DNA of 64,000 nt from Catalinimonas alkaloidigena. GTDB taxonomy: Bacteria > Bacteroidota > Bacteroidia > Cytophagales > Cyclobacteriaceae. Both the position numbers and the translations under genes were made by a program. A model generated the notes under the pieces. The model was not told where the DNA came from and did no database searches. It saw only the letters and a program-made list of their open reading frames with translations. Shown here piece after piece: positions 10,601 through 18,836 of the stretch (positions are counted from its first letter, which is position 1; each line of letters begins with the position of its first letter). The stretch is taken from assembly GCF_029504655.1 (NCBI RefSeq), contig NZ_JAQFIL010000001.1:3911001-3975000 (forward strand). The letters run 5' to 3'.

Positions 10601-10792
10601 ATGCAAACTATCATAAGTGAGGGCTTTTTGGTAGAAGTTGACAGCTTCATAATATTGCCCCTGATTATACTTTTCAAAAGCAGATCTCAACAGTGCTTTC
10701 AATGGATTAGGCTTGCCCATTCCAAATGCGAAAGTGTTAAATAGAAAAAGTAGATGTATTCCTATCAGTATGGGTTTTACTTTTGTAGTCAT
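7679..10792 (-). CDS. TPR-PD40-OmpA-LysM envelope protein with a 38-residue helical repeat array
   Basis: A 1037-residue exported protein tying the cell surface to peptidoglycan. In order: signal peptide (1-24), TPR repeats (about 32-135), a PD40/WD40-like propeller (about 180-435, with DTLFFSSNRPGGFGESDLW and FFASNGHQSWGGYDIF), a helical array (about 440-765), a carboxypeptidase-regulatory-like beta domain (786-835), an OmpA peptidoglycan-binding domain (about 874-975, with NIYFQTD and LSERRGAAVY) and a C-terminal LysM (about 985-1030). The helical array repeats L-(P/S)-x-E-E/D-K at residues 476, 551, 589, 627, 665, 702 and 739, a period of 37-38. TPR-PD40-OmpA proteins are known partners of PorP/SprF in Bacteroidota; the helical array is not one I recognise. 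The start overlaps the PorP stop by three bases. Confidence 0.88.
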   Translation of the reverse strand: MTTKVKPILIGIHLLFLFNTFAFGMGKPNPLKALLRSAFEKYNQGQYYEAVNFYQKALTYDSLHEEANYYLGDCYRYLFQYESALTHYQRVKLQEKSEYPLITLNLGLVHKSLAQYDQAAYFFRYFIQYVERFKQPEYEFWISKAEEELTSISVVKSNPLTPVKDIEMVKMPFPINSESHDLAAFPYPNTDMLVVTSTRQESRGNQYHDQHGESFSDNFLFVLDSNGWHESTDTHRFSSTNSPLDEGPGAISTDQTQYFLTKYTARGDYHIYVSYFQNGHWQTPEALPETINMPGYFSKHPSLSASGDTLFFSSNRPGGFGESDLWMCTQVNGKWQQPKNLGSDINSPYQDTSPYWDVSQKILFFASNGHQSWGGYDIFMSYQILDNSLNQVLNLGKPINSSKDDTYFWLGENNGYLTSNRGNTSGKFDIFKFQYIPEPKVLLALGNQTLWDKWISQLYFQFSEEEQGAYKFYTTLPSQEKERLQRTVREKIFNALISDDVGLEALDSQHKFTSPIDKKGIQALLAHKKSFYLSLQIPTWSEDIHHWYEELPMEEKKEIEKLVHLMMIKEFLQESEDNLLDENYTYEKLSVEEKAWIDQSSERGIKYFQELLNHSVSLEELYQWQTLPAEEKEKLERALTYQYFTHLALSDEATINDVQHQYELLPQERKEQIDRMARAISFEQKASATILLHQDSGLLDSLSEEDKKKFYLMVVYRSRALQNQNVDESGKDNNFWQVLPQESKNAINKAVNSRQFAMKALSEVNIANEGKHQQINLHTILKASPDIVNIRGKVGTNELENQPIKVSLGNKLKNISTQTKEDGTFAFEKVKYRQSQQILLGDQNNNLNDILSLYLESLEITVVEDSQFVASFDNIYFQTDKYQITKEALPIISHVVDFHKKHPDVLIEIHAYADSVGSQQYNYTLSERRGAAVYQAMIENGVAAKSVKIVPRGKEEVDPSKYLSYSRRVEFKISGNNTSYNPTKEIYVLEAKPDLEKIAEKYQVSVDHLLSINPGLLLQPAPYTIIKITTKRQAYDQ

Positions 10793-11850
10793 ATAAGGGG
10801 GGTATAGCGTTTTTTAGTGAGCTGATTATGACTTTTTAGGGTATATATCAGTGATGCTTCCCATGCATAACCCGTGCTAGAGTAATTAATGGTAGGATGA
10901 TGTGAAAAGTCAGCGCTAAAAGCGAATTGCAAATTGTTGTATAAGACACCGCCAGAAACTGCAATTGCGTCATCCCAACGATACCATAAGCCACCCATCA
11001 AAATAGTCTTATGCTTCTTTCGTACAGTAGCCTGCAATACCTCATACTGAAAATATGAACCAATGCTTAGATGATAGTTTGTATCCTGCCATAGCATTAT
11101 AGTCTGGGGATGAACCTTCCAATTGTTATGTGCATAAGAGATACCTGTGTGCCATTTCAAAAGTAAGGGTAAGCGATTTTCCAAGTTTGTAAAAGAAATA
11201 TCAGGACGGTTCATATGGGCTATTGAAATTCCACCTAACCACTGCCAGGGACTTAACAACTGGTTCTTAAAAGCATTGTATGACCAAACTGCTCCTGCTT
11301 CTGTGGTTACGTATACCAAACCTTGCCTCATGAGGTTTAGAGATGGTACAATATTGGGGTCATAGCCATATTCAGAGTCATACTGAGAGCCCCATTGTAA
11401 ATTATCCGGATCTATGCTCCTTTGTATCAAGCTCGTGGCTATTCCAAATGAAATTACGTGCTGTTGCTTGTAGTCTAAGGGCAAGTTATATGCGCCTGCG
11501 ATCTGAATTTCGTTAAATTTTAACCAGGCTTTGGCACCTGCTACCTCACGAGAAAACTTCAAACCCAATCCGCCCTTAATACTTCTTCTCGGGTATTTTT
11601 GTATGATTGGATAAGTGAGCGATGCCGAATAAATAGGATACGCGTTAGAAAAAGTATTCCATTGGGAACGATGATGAGTAGCAATCAATGGATGGGTGGA
11701 GCTCCCAATCAGGGCGGGATTCACATTAATTGGCAGGACAAAATACTGACTGACCGGCACTTGTTGGGCATAGCAAGTACCAAAACTGATGAACAAAATC
11801 AGCAGGCATAATTTTATTGTGTCATTTCCTACGTATAAAGTACAAAACAT
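10789..11850 (-). CDS. PorP/SprF-family type IX secretion membrane protein
   Basis: Outer-membrane barrel of the PorP/SprF family, 353 residues from the chosen start. A longer frame opens at 11964, but the ATG at 11848-11850 is preferred. It lies two bases after the upstream gene's stop and is followed by a clear signal peptide (IKLCLLILFISFGTCYAQ). The longer form would bury that signal peptide and overlap the neighbour by over 100 bases. The family N-terminus is visible: QYFVLPINVNPALIGS, then HHRSQWNTF. Known of the family: SprF is needed for export and surface attachment of one partner carrying a type-B C-terminal domain, such as SprB. The gene just upstream encodes a protein with such a domain, so this barrel is probably its dedicated partner. 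Confidence 0.88.
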   Translation of the reverse strand: MFCTLYVGNDTIKLCLLILFISFGTCYAQQVPVSQYFVLPINVNPALIGSSTHPLIATHHRSQWNTFSNAYPIYSASLTYPIIQKYPRRSIKGGLGLKFSREVAGAKAWLKFNEIQIAGAYNLPLDYKQQHVISFGIATSLIQRSIDPDNLQWGSQYDSEYGYDPNIVPSLNLMRQGLVYVTTEAGAVWSYNAFKNQLLSPWQWLGGISIAHMNRPDISFTNLENRLPLLLKWHTGISYAHNNWKVHPQTIMLWQDTNYHLSIGSYFQYEVLQATVRKKHKTILMGGLWYRWDDAIAVSGGVLYNNLQFAFSADFSHHPTINYSSTGYAWEASLIYTLKSHNQLTKKRYTPLI

Positions 11851-11852
11851 TG

Positions 11853-12977
11853 CTAAAAATTCACAATTATATCCGAACGCTGAAAGGTAGTTCCAGACAG
11901 AAATTTTCCGGAAATGATATACCTGTATTTTGTAATTGAATGAGATAAGTTGCTCTGTTTCCAACCATTGTCCATAGCATCAAGGAGTGAGGCAGTTTGA
12001 TAAACCCATCTTCCCCACTGGTCCTGTATACCAAAATGAAAGTTTTCAAAGGATATATATTTGCCGTAGACTTTGATGCCTTGATCTTCGATATTGGTTG
12101 CTGAAGTAGAATAGGCATTTGGGACAAACACTCTTTCTAATGCACTAACTTCAGAAAATCCAACGCTAAGCCAGGGAAGTGTTGTTTTTTTGCTGCTGGT
12201 AATTGTGAAACGACTTTCTTCATTTGTCAGGTATTGAACCCCCAAAGTGTTTAGCTTGCCATCAACTTCTTGCAGCGCCATTACTTCCAGCGCATCCTGA
12301 TAATATAAATAATCCTGTTTATTGCTTTGAAAATTCAGGCTAAGGGTTGACCCAAGATAAGTTCCTGATAAAACATTTTGTCTCCAATACGGAATGTTTT
12401 TCTGTGGTAGGTAAGTTACTCCTAAAGTAGTATTCTCTCCACTCACATTATGTAATGTCAGTGGTGCATATTGATCAACTGAACCCACCGGGAAAAACTT
12501 TTCTCCCTCACCTTGATGATATAAATAGCCTTGAATGTATGAAATAGCACTGCTTTGATGAATAGTGGCATTCTCCTGAAGAATAAGTTTGCTTTTTTCA
12601 GGCACCCTCAACATTCCTCTATTTAAGGATAAATGATCCTGAATATAGAAAGTACCTTTTATATTTTTTTTACCTCCATATATTACTTCCACCCCACCGA
12701 GAGTAGTTGATGTACTGCTGATGATTTGGTCTTCACCTTTCAGAACTAAAGTGCCCTCTGATGCTTCATATTCTGAATAGTTGAGTATATCTTCTTCCGC
12801 TACTAAAGTACCCTGATGAATTAGCTTTCCATGGTTAATTACAGATTTGTTTGTTGTAACAAAGGATGTAACACTTTGTGAAAGCACTCCTTTTTGTACA
12901 ACTATTTGACCGGTAGCGAAGTTGATGTAGACCAAATTCATTATTAAAATCAAATACAACGTATTTATTTTCCACAT
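11853..12977 (-). CDS. Secreted protein with diverged gliding-motility-type (type B) C-terminal domain
   Basis: A 374-residue exported protein. The signal peptide ends near NFATGQ. The middle is rich in beta-strand and G/N turns (VINHGKLIHQGTL, GGVEVIYGGKKNIKG), a beta-helix or filament-like stretch. The last 90 residues follow the gliding-associated C-terminal (CHU_C) pattern: VFVPNAYS, then FHFGIQDQWGRWVYQT, then a W-containing turn, KYRYIISGKF and a terminal strand. The usual SPNGDGVND calcium-like loop after the FxPN motif is replaced by an unrelated loop, so this is a diverged member. It lies 41 bases downstream of the fibre-like gene and two bases upstream of PorP/SprF. I infer a T9SS substrate that PorP anchors or exports and that may hold the fibre protein. 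Confidence 0.7.
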   Translation of the reverse strand: MWKINTLYLILIMNLVYINFATGQIVVQKGVLSQSVTSFVTTNKSVINHGKLIHQGTLVAEEDILNYSEYEASEGTLVLKGEDQIISSTSTTLGGVEVIYGGKKNIKGTFYIQDHLSLNRGMLRVPEKSKLILQENATIHQSSAISYIQGYLYHQGEGEKFFPVGSVDQYAPLTLHNVSGENTTLGVTYLPQKNIPYWRQNVLSGTYLGSTLSLNFQSNKQDYLYYQDALEVMALQEVDGKLNTLGVQYLTNEESRFTITSSKKTTLPWLSVGFSEVSALERVFVPNAYSTSATNIEDQGIKVYGKYISFENFHFGIQDQWGRWVYQTASLLDAMDNGWKQSNLSHSITKYRYIISGKFLSGTTFQRSDIIVNF

Positions 12978-13018
12978 AAAATGTAGTTAAATCACTTTTA
13001 CTGAATTATTAAAAGTTA

Positions 13019-15433
13019 TTAATCACCACTGATTAGTACATTCCAAGAAGAACCATTCCATCTCTTTATACTCCCATTTCCTGAACTATCCAGCCACAAC
13101 ATTCCGTTTTGGCGATCAGCTAATGCAGGTTGGGAACCAATGTTGAGTTGTCCGTTCATTCGCTTTCCATTTTCCCCTCCCCCTCCCAGACCGCTAATTT
13201 CCGCCCAATTGTCTGAATCAGTTCCCGTTTTGCGCCAATATCTATCTTCATTATGCCTGTAGTATAAATCTCCTACCTGTCCCCCACTAAAACTGCCACT
13301 TTCAGGATTAATAGTACCCGTGAACCAACGTGCTTCATCATCACTTCTTTCATTTGAAGGCACCCATGCAGATCCATTCCAGCCAAGTACCTGGCCATTA
13401 GCTGGGTTGGGTGCATTGACTGCCTTACCTTGTAGCTTGGATATGTTTGCATTTCCAATAGCGTCCAGTGAAATGTCGCCTGAAATACTTCTGGAAGCCA
13501 CTGTACTACCCTGTCCGATAAGTAGTTCTCCACTATTGGTATTGATGGTCTCCAGGCTTCCATCTACTGCTTGAATCAAACCCGTGCCCGCTACATTGCT
13601 GTTGATCTTGTCACGCGTAACCGCATCGTCTGAGATTTTGGTTTCCGTTATGGCGTTGTTTGCCAGTTTAGCATTTGTGACAGCTCCATCAGCAATTTTG
13701 TTAGTGGTCACTACGGTGTTTTTTAATGTAAATGTACCATCAGATTGTAGTACCAGATCGCCGGTTATACTGACAGAAGCAACTGTTGTCCCATTTCCTA
13801 CTAATATTTGTGCATCAGCACTTGCATCAAAAGCAATCGCCTTATCCGCGTTGCTCCCTACCCATATATTTCCTTCAGTAAGCGTTGTAGCACCTACCAG
13901 ACCACCAAGGTTTACTGTGTTTCCGTTGGAAATTTCTAAGGAGGTTCCACTTGTAGTTAAAGTTTGTGCATCTGTATTATCCAGATAAGAGCTAAGGTCA
14001 ATCGTAGAGGCAGATGCGTTATTGGTTATTTTTAGTTCGTCATTGATTAGTGACAGGTCTTGTATCTCATTTCCAGAATCTGAGTCAGCATCGTTCACAT
14101 TGTCAGTTGCAGAAACAGTGAAATTTGGATAAGTACCGCTAACGCTCACCGCGCCACTGCCAGTGATACTGACAGTCTGGTCGGGGGCTGTATTAATAAT
14201 TTCATCACTACCGTTAATATCTATACCTGAGCCGGCTGTGTAGCTATTTCCCTGAAGACTGCTCAAGTCTACTATGTTTCCGCCAGAAATTTCTAGCTGG
14301 CTACCACTTAATGACAATGTTTGTGCATCTGTATTATCTAAATATGGTAATAGGTTGATGGCAGTTGCCGAAGGGTTATTAGTGATTTTTAACTCGTTGC
14401 TACCTAGAGTCAAGTCTTGAATCTCATTGGTAGGGTTAGCATCAGCGTCATTCAAATCAGCTACAGACACTTGATAATCAGATCCGCTTTTAGTGACTAT
14501 TACCGCTCCGCTTCCGGTTATATCAAACGGAATATCAGGTGCCGTATTAATAATTTCATTCTTACTGTTGATTCCGATACCACTACCTGCCTTATACTTA
14601 TATTTACTGAAATTTACTGTATTACCGTTCGTGATGCTAAGTTCATCTCCCACCAAATCAAGCGCTTGTTTATCTGTATTGACACCAGATAAATCTACAC
14701 TCTCCCCGTTTTCTAATGTTAATGTGTTATTGGAAATGGATAGCTTTAGGTCTTCTTTTTTTACCAGGGAACTGCCTAGCTCAATGGTATTACCACCGCT
14801 GATACTTAAGGATAAAGTTGTTTCATCATACATTAACGACGGAGCGGATAGTTGCTGAAACTGAGTCATTACAAAATTACGAGTAGCAACTTCCTGAGCA
14901 TCTAAGGGGTCCGCTACGTTGGAGATTCGTTTACCTCCAGCATCCGTGCCTAAAGATAAGACTGATGACAAATTTTGTAATTCATTTGTAGAATCCCTAT
15001 CACCAGTATTGTGTATAATATTCTCTTCAAATTTTATTCCTTTTCCTGGTTTTAATTGTGTTATTTCAGGTGATATATCCCCGTTTGATGGGTCAAGTTT
15101 GTGCCAGCTTTCTTCCCACCAGTAAAAAAACTTACCTTCATCTTCTACAAAGATCAGCAAGCCATTATCAGCAGCAGACAATTTTTCGCTTAATGCATTT
15201 GCTTCTATTTTGAGTAAACGGGGTACTAATAAACCTTGATCTCTTTGTGTGGAAACTAACTCAAGTACAGCATTAGGGTTCGGGTTTTCAGTACCCATCC
15301 CTACAATAGTCTGACTTTTAGCGTTTTTCGTCATTAAAAGCAGTAGAGTGATAATGCTTATCCATAAAATATACTTGTCTTTCCAGACGCCTTCCCTAAA
15401 TATGTGTAATAATAGATAAGTAGAACTTGTCAT
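13019..15433 (-). CDS. Tail-fibre-like surface repeat protein, copy A
   Basis: An 804-residue exported protein, first gene of the operon. A hydrophobic segment (about 24-37) ending NAKSQ acts as signal peptide. It is followed by the Bacteroidota surface-protein opening IVGMGTENPNPNAVLEL and LLVPRLLKIEA. The body is beta-rich, with repeated units containing NEIQDL, ELKITNN, SYLDNTDAQTL, SLEISNGNTVNL and GSGIDINGSDEIINTAPD, then a phage-fibre-like stretch (GAVTNAKLANNAI and TETKISDDAVTRDKI). The first 690 residues are identical to copy B; the last 114 are unique and contain GDLYYRHNEDRYWRK and a C-terminal RWNGSSWNVLI. No catalytic motif is present. The structure suggests a long fibrous stalk with an exchangeable tip, like phage tail fibres and trimeric adhesins. 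The role in adhesion is inferred. Confidence 0.75.
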   Translation of the reverse strand: MTSSTYLLLHIFREGVWKDKYILWISIITLLLLMTKNAKSQTIVGMGTENPNPNAVLELVSTQRDQGLLVPRLLKIEANALSEKLSAADNGLLIFVEDEGKFFYWWEESWHKLDPSNGDISPEITQLKPGKGIKFEENIIHNTGDRDSTNELQNLSSVLSLGTDAGGKRISNVADPLDAQEVATRNFVMTQFQQLSAPSLMYDETTLSLSISGGNTIELGSSLVKKEDLKLSISNNTLTLENGESVDLSGVNTDKQALDLVGDELSITNGNTVNFSKYKYKAGSGIGINSKNEIINTAPDIPFDITGSGAVIVTKSGSDYQVSVADLNDADANPTNEIQDLTLGSNELKITNNPSATAINLLPYLDNTDAQTLSLSGSQLEISGGNIVDLSSLQGNSYTAGSGIDINGSDEIINTAPDQTVSITGSGAVSVSGTYPNFTVSATDNVNDADSDSGNEIQDLSLINDELKITNNASASTIDLSSYLDNTDAQTLTTSGTSLEISNGNTVNLGGLVGATTLTEGNIWVGSNADKAIAFDASADAQILVGNGTTVASVSITGDLVLQSDGTFTLKNTVVTTNKIADGAVTNAKLANNAITETKISDDAVTRDKINSNVAGTGLIQAVDGSLETINTNSGELLIGQGSTVASRSISGDISLDAIGNANISKLQGKAVNAPNPANGQVLGWNGSAWVPSNERSDDEARWFTGTINPESGSFSGGQVGDLYYRHNEDRYWRKTGTDSDNWAEISGLGGGGENGKRMNGQLNIGSQPALADRQNGMLWLDSSGNGSIKRWNGSSWNVLISGD

Positions 15434-16204
15434 AGAAATTCAGGATTCAATTATTCCTAAATATCACTGATATAGTCTCCTTATTAAATCTCAGTTAGCC
15501 TAAAATAGCACTTTGCAATATTTCATTGAGTTTTTTCTCTTTTTTAGATTAATATCTGCTAAGAATATTTGTATATACTGGTATATTCTGAGCACTGAAA
15601 AAATCAAAGTTTGAAGCGACTTATTTATATTAGTCTACTTATATCTCTCTTCTTATTACTGTGTATTTTTATTTCCAAAAAAATACCCAAAGATTCATTC
15701 ACAATTCAACTCGCTTCAGGACCTACTACTTTCATGATACCCTGCATAATACGCCAGTGACCGGGGAAGGTACACACAAAAGGATATTCCCCTGGAGTAT
15801 CCGGGGCCATAAAAGTAAGCTCAATGGTTTGTTCGGGATCTACCAGAGGTGTACTGAAAAGCACTTCGGATAGCTCAGGTATATAATTTTTCTCCGCCCC
15901 CTGAGGATCGGTTGCCAGCTGATCTGCTGCGGCACCAACGGTTTCCAGTGTCCCCGGTTGTACAATTAACAGGTTGTGCTGCATAAAGTCAGGGTTTTCA
16001 AATACAATTTTCACCGGCTTTCCTGCTTTTACCACAAACTCACTCAAGTCGTATTTCATTTCGTTCTTCACAGTCCTGATCTGTACTACCTGTGTCTTTT
16101 CCTCGGTAGCGTCTGTCAGCATTGTATTCATCTCACCAGCGGCAGGTTTGTTCCAGTAGTTTTCCATCAGAGCATCTGCTAGGATTTTACCTGCAAATGG
16201 GGAA
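13363..16204. repeat. 2842-bp direct repeat, copy A
   Basis: Direct repeat of 16766-19607 at a constant offset of 3403 bases. It covers the last 499 bases of an azurin-domain reading frame, the 272-base intergenic promoter region and the first 690 codons of the fibre gene. I found six differences between copies: 14266, 14317 and 15284 in the fibre gene (all synonymous), and 15634, 15635 and 15655 upstream of it. Identity stops abruptly at both ends: 13362 differs from 16765, and 16205 differs from 19608. The sharp edges and near identity point to a recent duplication or gene conversion. Confidence 0.95.
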
Positions 16205-16389
16205 TTTCCGTGGTAGATACGCTGATGGACTATACCTCCATGAATAAACACCTTTTCATTGACTGAAATTATAGGTTCATTTCTAACCACCATCACTTAT
16301 ACACCTCGAGTATTTTCCTGTGCAAAAAGCGAATTACACATTAGGTATATGCCAATGTAAAGTTGAAACACTATTATTTTTTTCTTCAT
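15706..16389 (-). pseudogene. Chimeric pseudogene: signal peptide and CHU_C-partner-like N-terminus fused to azurin domain, premature stop
   Basis: An ATG at 16389 overlaps by one base the stop of fibre copy B. It opens a signal peptide (IIVFQLYIGIYLMCNSLFAQ) that runs to an in-frame TAA at 16299-16297. The same frame then continues through NEKVFIHGGIVHQRIYHG, which aligns with NKSVINHGKLIHQGTL of the gene at 11853-12977. At 16204 it passes, still in frame, into the azurin-like C-terminus copied from the gene at 19109. Copper ligands are kept: His in MQHNLL and Cys/His/Met in VCTFPGHWRIM. A GTG/ATG at 16296-16291 could restart translation of 196 residues, but without a signal peptide. I read it as a recombination by-product; a functional restart is possible but unlikely. 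Confidence 0.75.
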
Positions 16390-16765
16390 TATAAAGTCTG
16401 CCATTTAATCGTTCCACTACTCACATCCAAGAGTCTGTAATAGAGTTTTTCTTCATCGCGACTATAATAAAAATCTCCTATTGCACCTATATTATCGCCG
16501 TCCACGGGTTTAACATCACCTAAATAAAGTACAGGGGTACGATAACTATCGGCTTTAGCTCCTATATTAATAGGTGATGAAGGGGCTGTATTGTATCCAC
16601 CCAAAGAGGTCCAGTTTCCGCTCACTTTGTGATAAACTATATTATCATCAGTATCATAATAAAAGTCACCATTCTCAGCGCCAAGTGGATACAAAAGTGT
16701 GGGGGTATTTGTATCTGCATACCATTGTTTACTACCGAACGAAAAAAGCGCAAGCGTCTGAGGCT
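16205..16765. other. Unique 561-bp segment between the two long repeats
   Basis: This stretch separates the two 2842-bp copies and has no near-identical partner. It holds the C-terminal tail of fibre copy B (16389-16765) and the first 62 codons of a paralogue of the CHU_C-domain gene (16205-16389). Position for position it corresponds to about 12802-13362 in copy A, which holds the copy A tail and the start of the intact CHU_C-domain gene. The fibre tail and the neighbour's start therefore diverge together, as one exchangeable block. Confidence 0.8.
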
Positions 16766-18836
16766 CCCATGCAGATCCATTCCAGCCAAGTACCTGGCCA
16801 TTAGCTGGGTTGGGTGCATTGACTGCCTTACCTTGTAGCTTGGATATGTTTGCATTTCCAATAGCGTCCAGTGAAATGTCGCCTGAAATACTTCTGGAAG
16901 CCACTGTACTACCCTGTCCGATAAGTAGTTCTCCACTATTGGTATTGATGGTCTCCAGGCTTCCATCTACTGCTTGAATCAAACCCGTGCCCGCTACATT
17001 GCTGTTGATCTTGTCACGCGTAACCGCATCGTCTGAGATTTTGGTTTCCGTTATGGCGTTGTTTGCCAGTTTAGCATTTGTGACAGCTCCATCAGCAATT
17101 TTGTTAGTGGTCACTACGGTGTTTTTTAATGTAAATGTACCATCAGATTGTAGTACCAGATCGCCGGTTATACTGACAGAAGCAACTGTTGTCCCATTTC
17201 CTACTAATATTTGTGCATCAGCACTTGCATCAAAAGCAATCGCCTTATCCGCGTTGCTCCCTACCCATATATTTCCTTCAGTAAGCGTTGTAGCACCTAC
17301 CAGACCACCAAGGTTTACTGTGTTTCCGTTGGAAATTTCTAAGGAGGTTCCACTTGTAGTTAAAGTTTGTGCATCTGTATTATCCAGATAAGAGCTAAGG
17401 TCAATCGTAGAGGCAGATGCGTTATTGGTTATTTTTAGTTCGTCATTGATTAGTGACAGGTCTTGTATCTCATTTCCAGAATCTGAGTCAGCATCGTTCA
17501 CATTGTCAGTTGCAGAAACAGTGAAATTTGGATAAGTACCGCTAACGCTCACCGCGCCACTGCCAGTGATACTGACAGTCTGGTCGGGGGCTGTATTAAT
17601 AATTTCATCACTACCGTTAATATCTATACCTGAGCCGGCTGTGTAGCTATTTCCCTGAAGACTGCTCAGGTCTACTATGTTTCCGCCAGAAATTTCTAGC
17701 TGGCTACCACTTAATGACAGTGTTTGTGCATCTGTATTATCTAAATATGGTAATAGGTTGATGGCAGTTGCCGAAGGGTTATTAGTGATTTTTAACTCGT
17801 TGCTACCTAGAGTCAAGTCTTGAATCTCATTGGTAGGGTTAGCATCAGCGTCATTCAAATCAGCTACAGACACTTGATAATCAGATCCGCTTTTAGTGAC
17901 TATTACCGCTCCGCTTCCGGTTATATCAAACGGAATATCAGGTGCCGTATTAATAATTTCATTCTTACTGTTGATTCCGATACCACTACCTGCCTTATAC
18001 TTATATTTACTGAAATTTACTGTATTACCGTTCGTGATGCTAAGTTCATCTCCCACCAAATCAAGCGCTTGTTTATCTGTATTGACACCAGATAAATCTA
18101 CACTCTCCCCGTTTTCTAATGTTAATGTGTTATTGGAAATGGATAGCTTTAGGTCTTCTTTTTTTACCAGGGAACTGCCTAGCTCAATGGTATTACCACC
18201 GCTGATACTTAAGGATAAAGTTGTTTCATCATACATTAACGACGGAGCGGATAGTTGCTGAAACTGAGTCATTACAAAATTACGAGTAGCAACTTCCTGA
18301 GCATCTAAGGGGTCCGCTACGTTGGAGATTCGTTTACCTCCAGCATCCGTGCCTAAAGATAAGACTGATGACAAATTTTGTAATTCATTTGTAGAATCCC
18401 TATCACCAGTATTGTGTATAATATTCTCTTCAAATTTTATTCCTTTTCCTGGTTTTAATTGTGTTATTTCAGGTGATATATCCCCGTTTGATGGGTCAAG
18501 TTTGTGCCAGCTTTCTTCCCACCAGTAAAAAAACTTACCTTCATCTTCTACAAAGATCAGCAAGCCATTATCAGCAGCAGACAATTTTTCGCTTAATGCA
18601 TTTGCTTCTATTTTGAGTAAACGGGGTACTAATAAACCTTGATCTCTTTGTGTGGAAACTAACTCAAGTACAGCATTAGGGTTCGGATTTTCAGTACCCA
18701 TCCCTACAATAGTCTGACTTTTAGCGTTTTTCGTCATTAAAAGCAGTAGAGTGATAATGCTTATCCATAAAATATACTTGTCTTTCCAGACGCCTTCCCT
18801 AAATATGTGTAATAATAGATAAGTAGAACTTGTCAT
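16389..18836 (-). CDS. Tail-fibre-like surface repeat protein, copy B
   Basis: An 815-residue paralogue of the protein at 13019-15433, with the same signal peptide, stalk repeats and promoter region. The first 690 residues are identical; the three codon differences seen are silent. The C-terminal 125 residues differ completely and carry two GDFYY units (NGDFYYDTDDNIVYHK, GDFYYSRDEEKLYY), a motif also recognisable as GDLYYRHNEDRYW in copy A. The tails are therefore related in fold but strongly diverged. It ends overlapping a pseudogene rather than an intact CHU_C-domain/PorP set. If the protein is exported through that partner set, it probably relies on the copy A operon. Alternatively it may be a reservoir for tip switching by recombination through the long shared stalk. 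Confidence 0.75.
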   Translation of the reverse strand: MTSSTYLLLHIFREGVWKDKYILWISIITLLLLMTKNAKSQTIVGMGTENPNPNAVLELVSTQRDQGLLVPRLLKIEANALSEKLSAADNGLLIFVEDEGKFFYWWEESWHKLDPSNGDISPEITQLKPGKGIKFEENIIHNTGDRDSTNELQNLSSVLSLGTDAGGKRISNVADPLDAQEVATRNFVMTQFQQLSAPSLMYDETTLSLSISGGNTIELGSSLVKKEDLKLSISNNTLTLENGESVDLSGVNTDKQALDLVGDELSITNGNTVNFSKYKYKAGSGIGINSKNEIINTAPDIPFDITGSGAVIVTKSGSDYQVSVADLNDADANPTNEIQDLTLGSNELKITNNPSATAINLLPYLDNTDAQTLSLSGSQLEISGGNIVDLSSLQGNSYTAGSGIDINGSDEIINTAPDQTVSITGSGAVSVSGTYPNFTVSATDNVNDADSDSGNEIQDLSLINDELKITNNASASTIDLSSYLDNTDAQTLTTSGTSLEISNGNTVNLGGLVGATTLTEGNIWVGSNADKAIAFDASADAQILVGNGTTVASVSITGDLVLQSDGTFTLKNTVVTTNKIADGAVTNAKLANNAITETKISDDAVTRDKINSNVAGTGLIQAVDGSLETINTNSGELLIGQGSTVASRSISGDISLDAIGNANISKLQGKAVNAPNPANGQVLGWNGSAWEPQTLALFSFGSKQWYADTNTPTLLYPLGAENGDFYYDTDDNIVYHKVSGNWTSLGGYNTAPSSPINIGAKADSYRTPVLYLGDVKPVDGDNIGAIGDFYYSRDEEKLYYRLLDVSSGTIKWQTL

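Noticed and set aside
13584..13988. Plus-strand open frames of 121-134 codons inside both fibre genes (also 14493, 16987, 17896)
   Set aside because: Antisense to long repeat-rich coding regions; the products are low-complexity shadows of the fibre gene and duplicate exactly with it.
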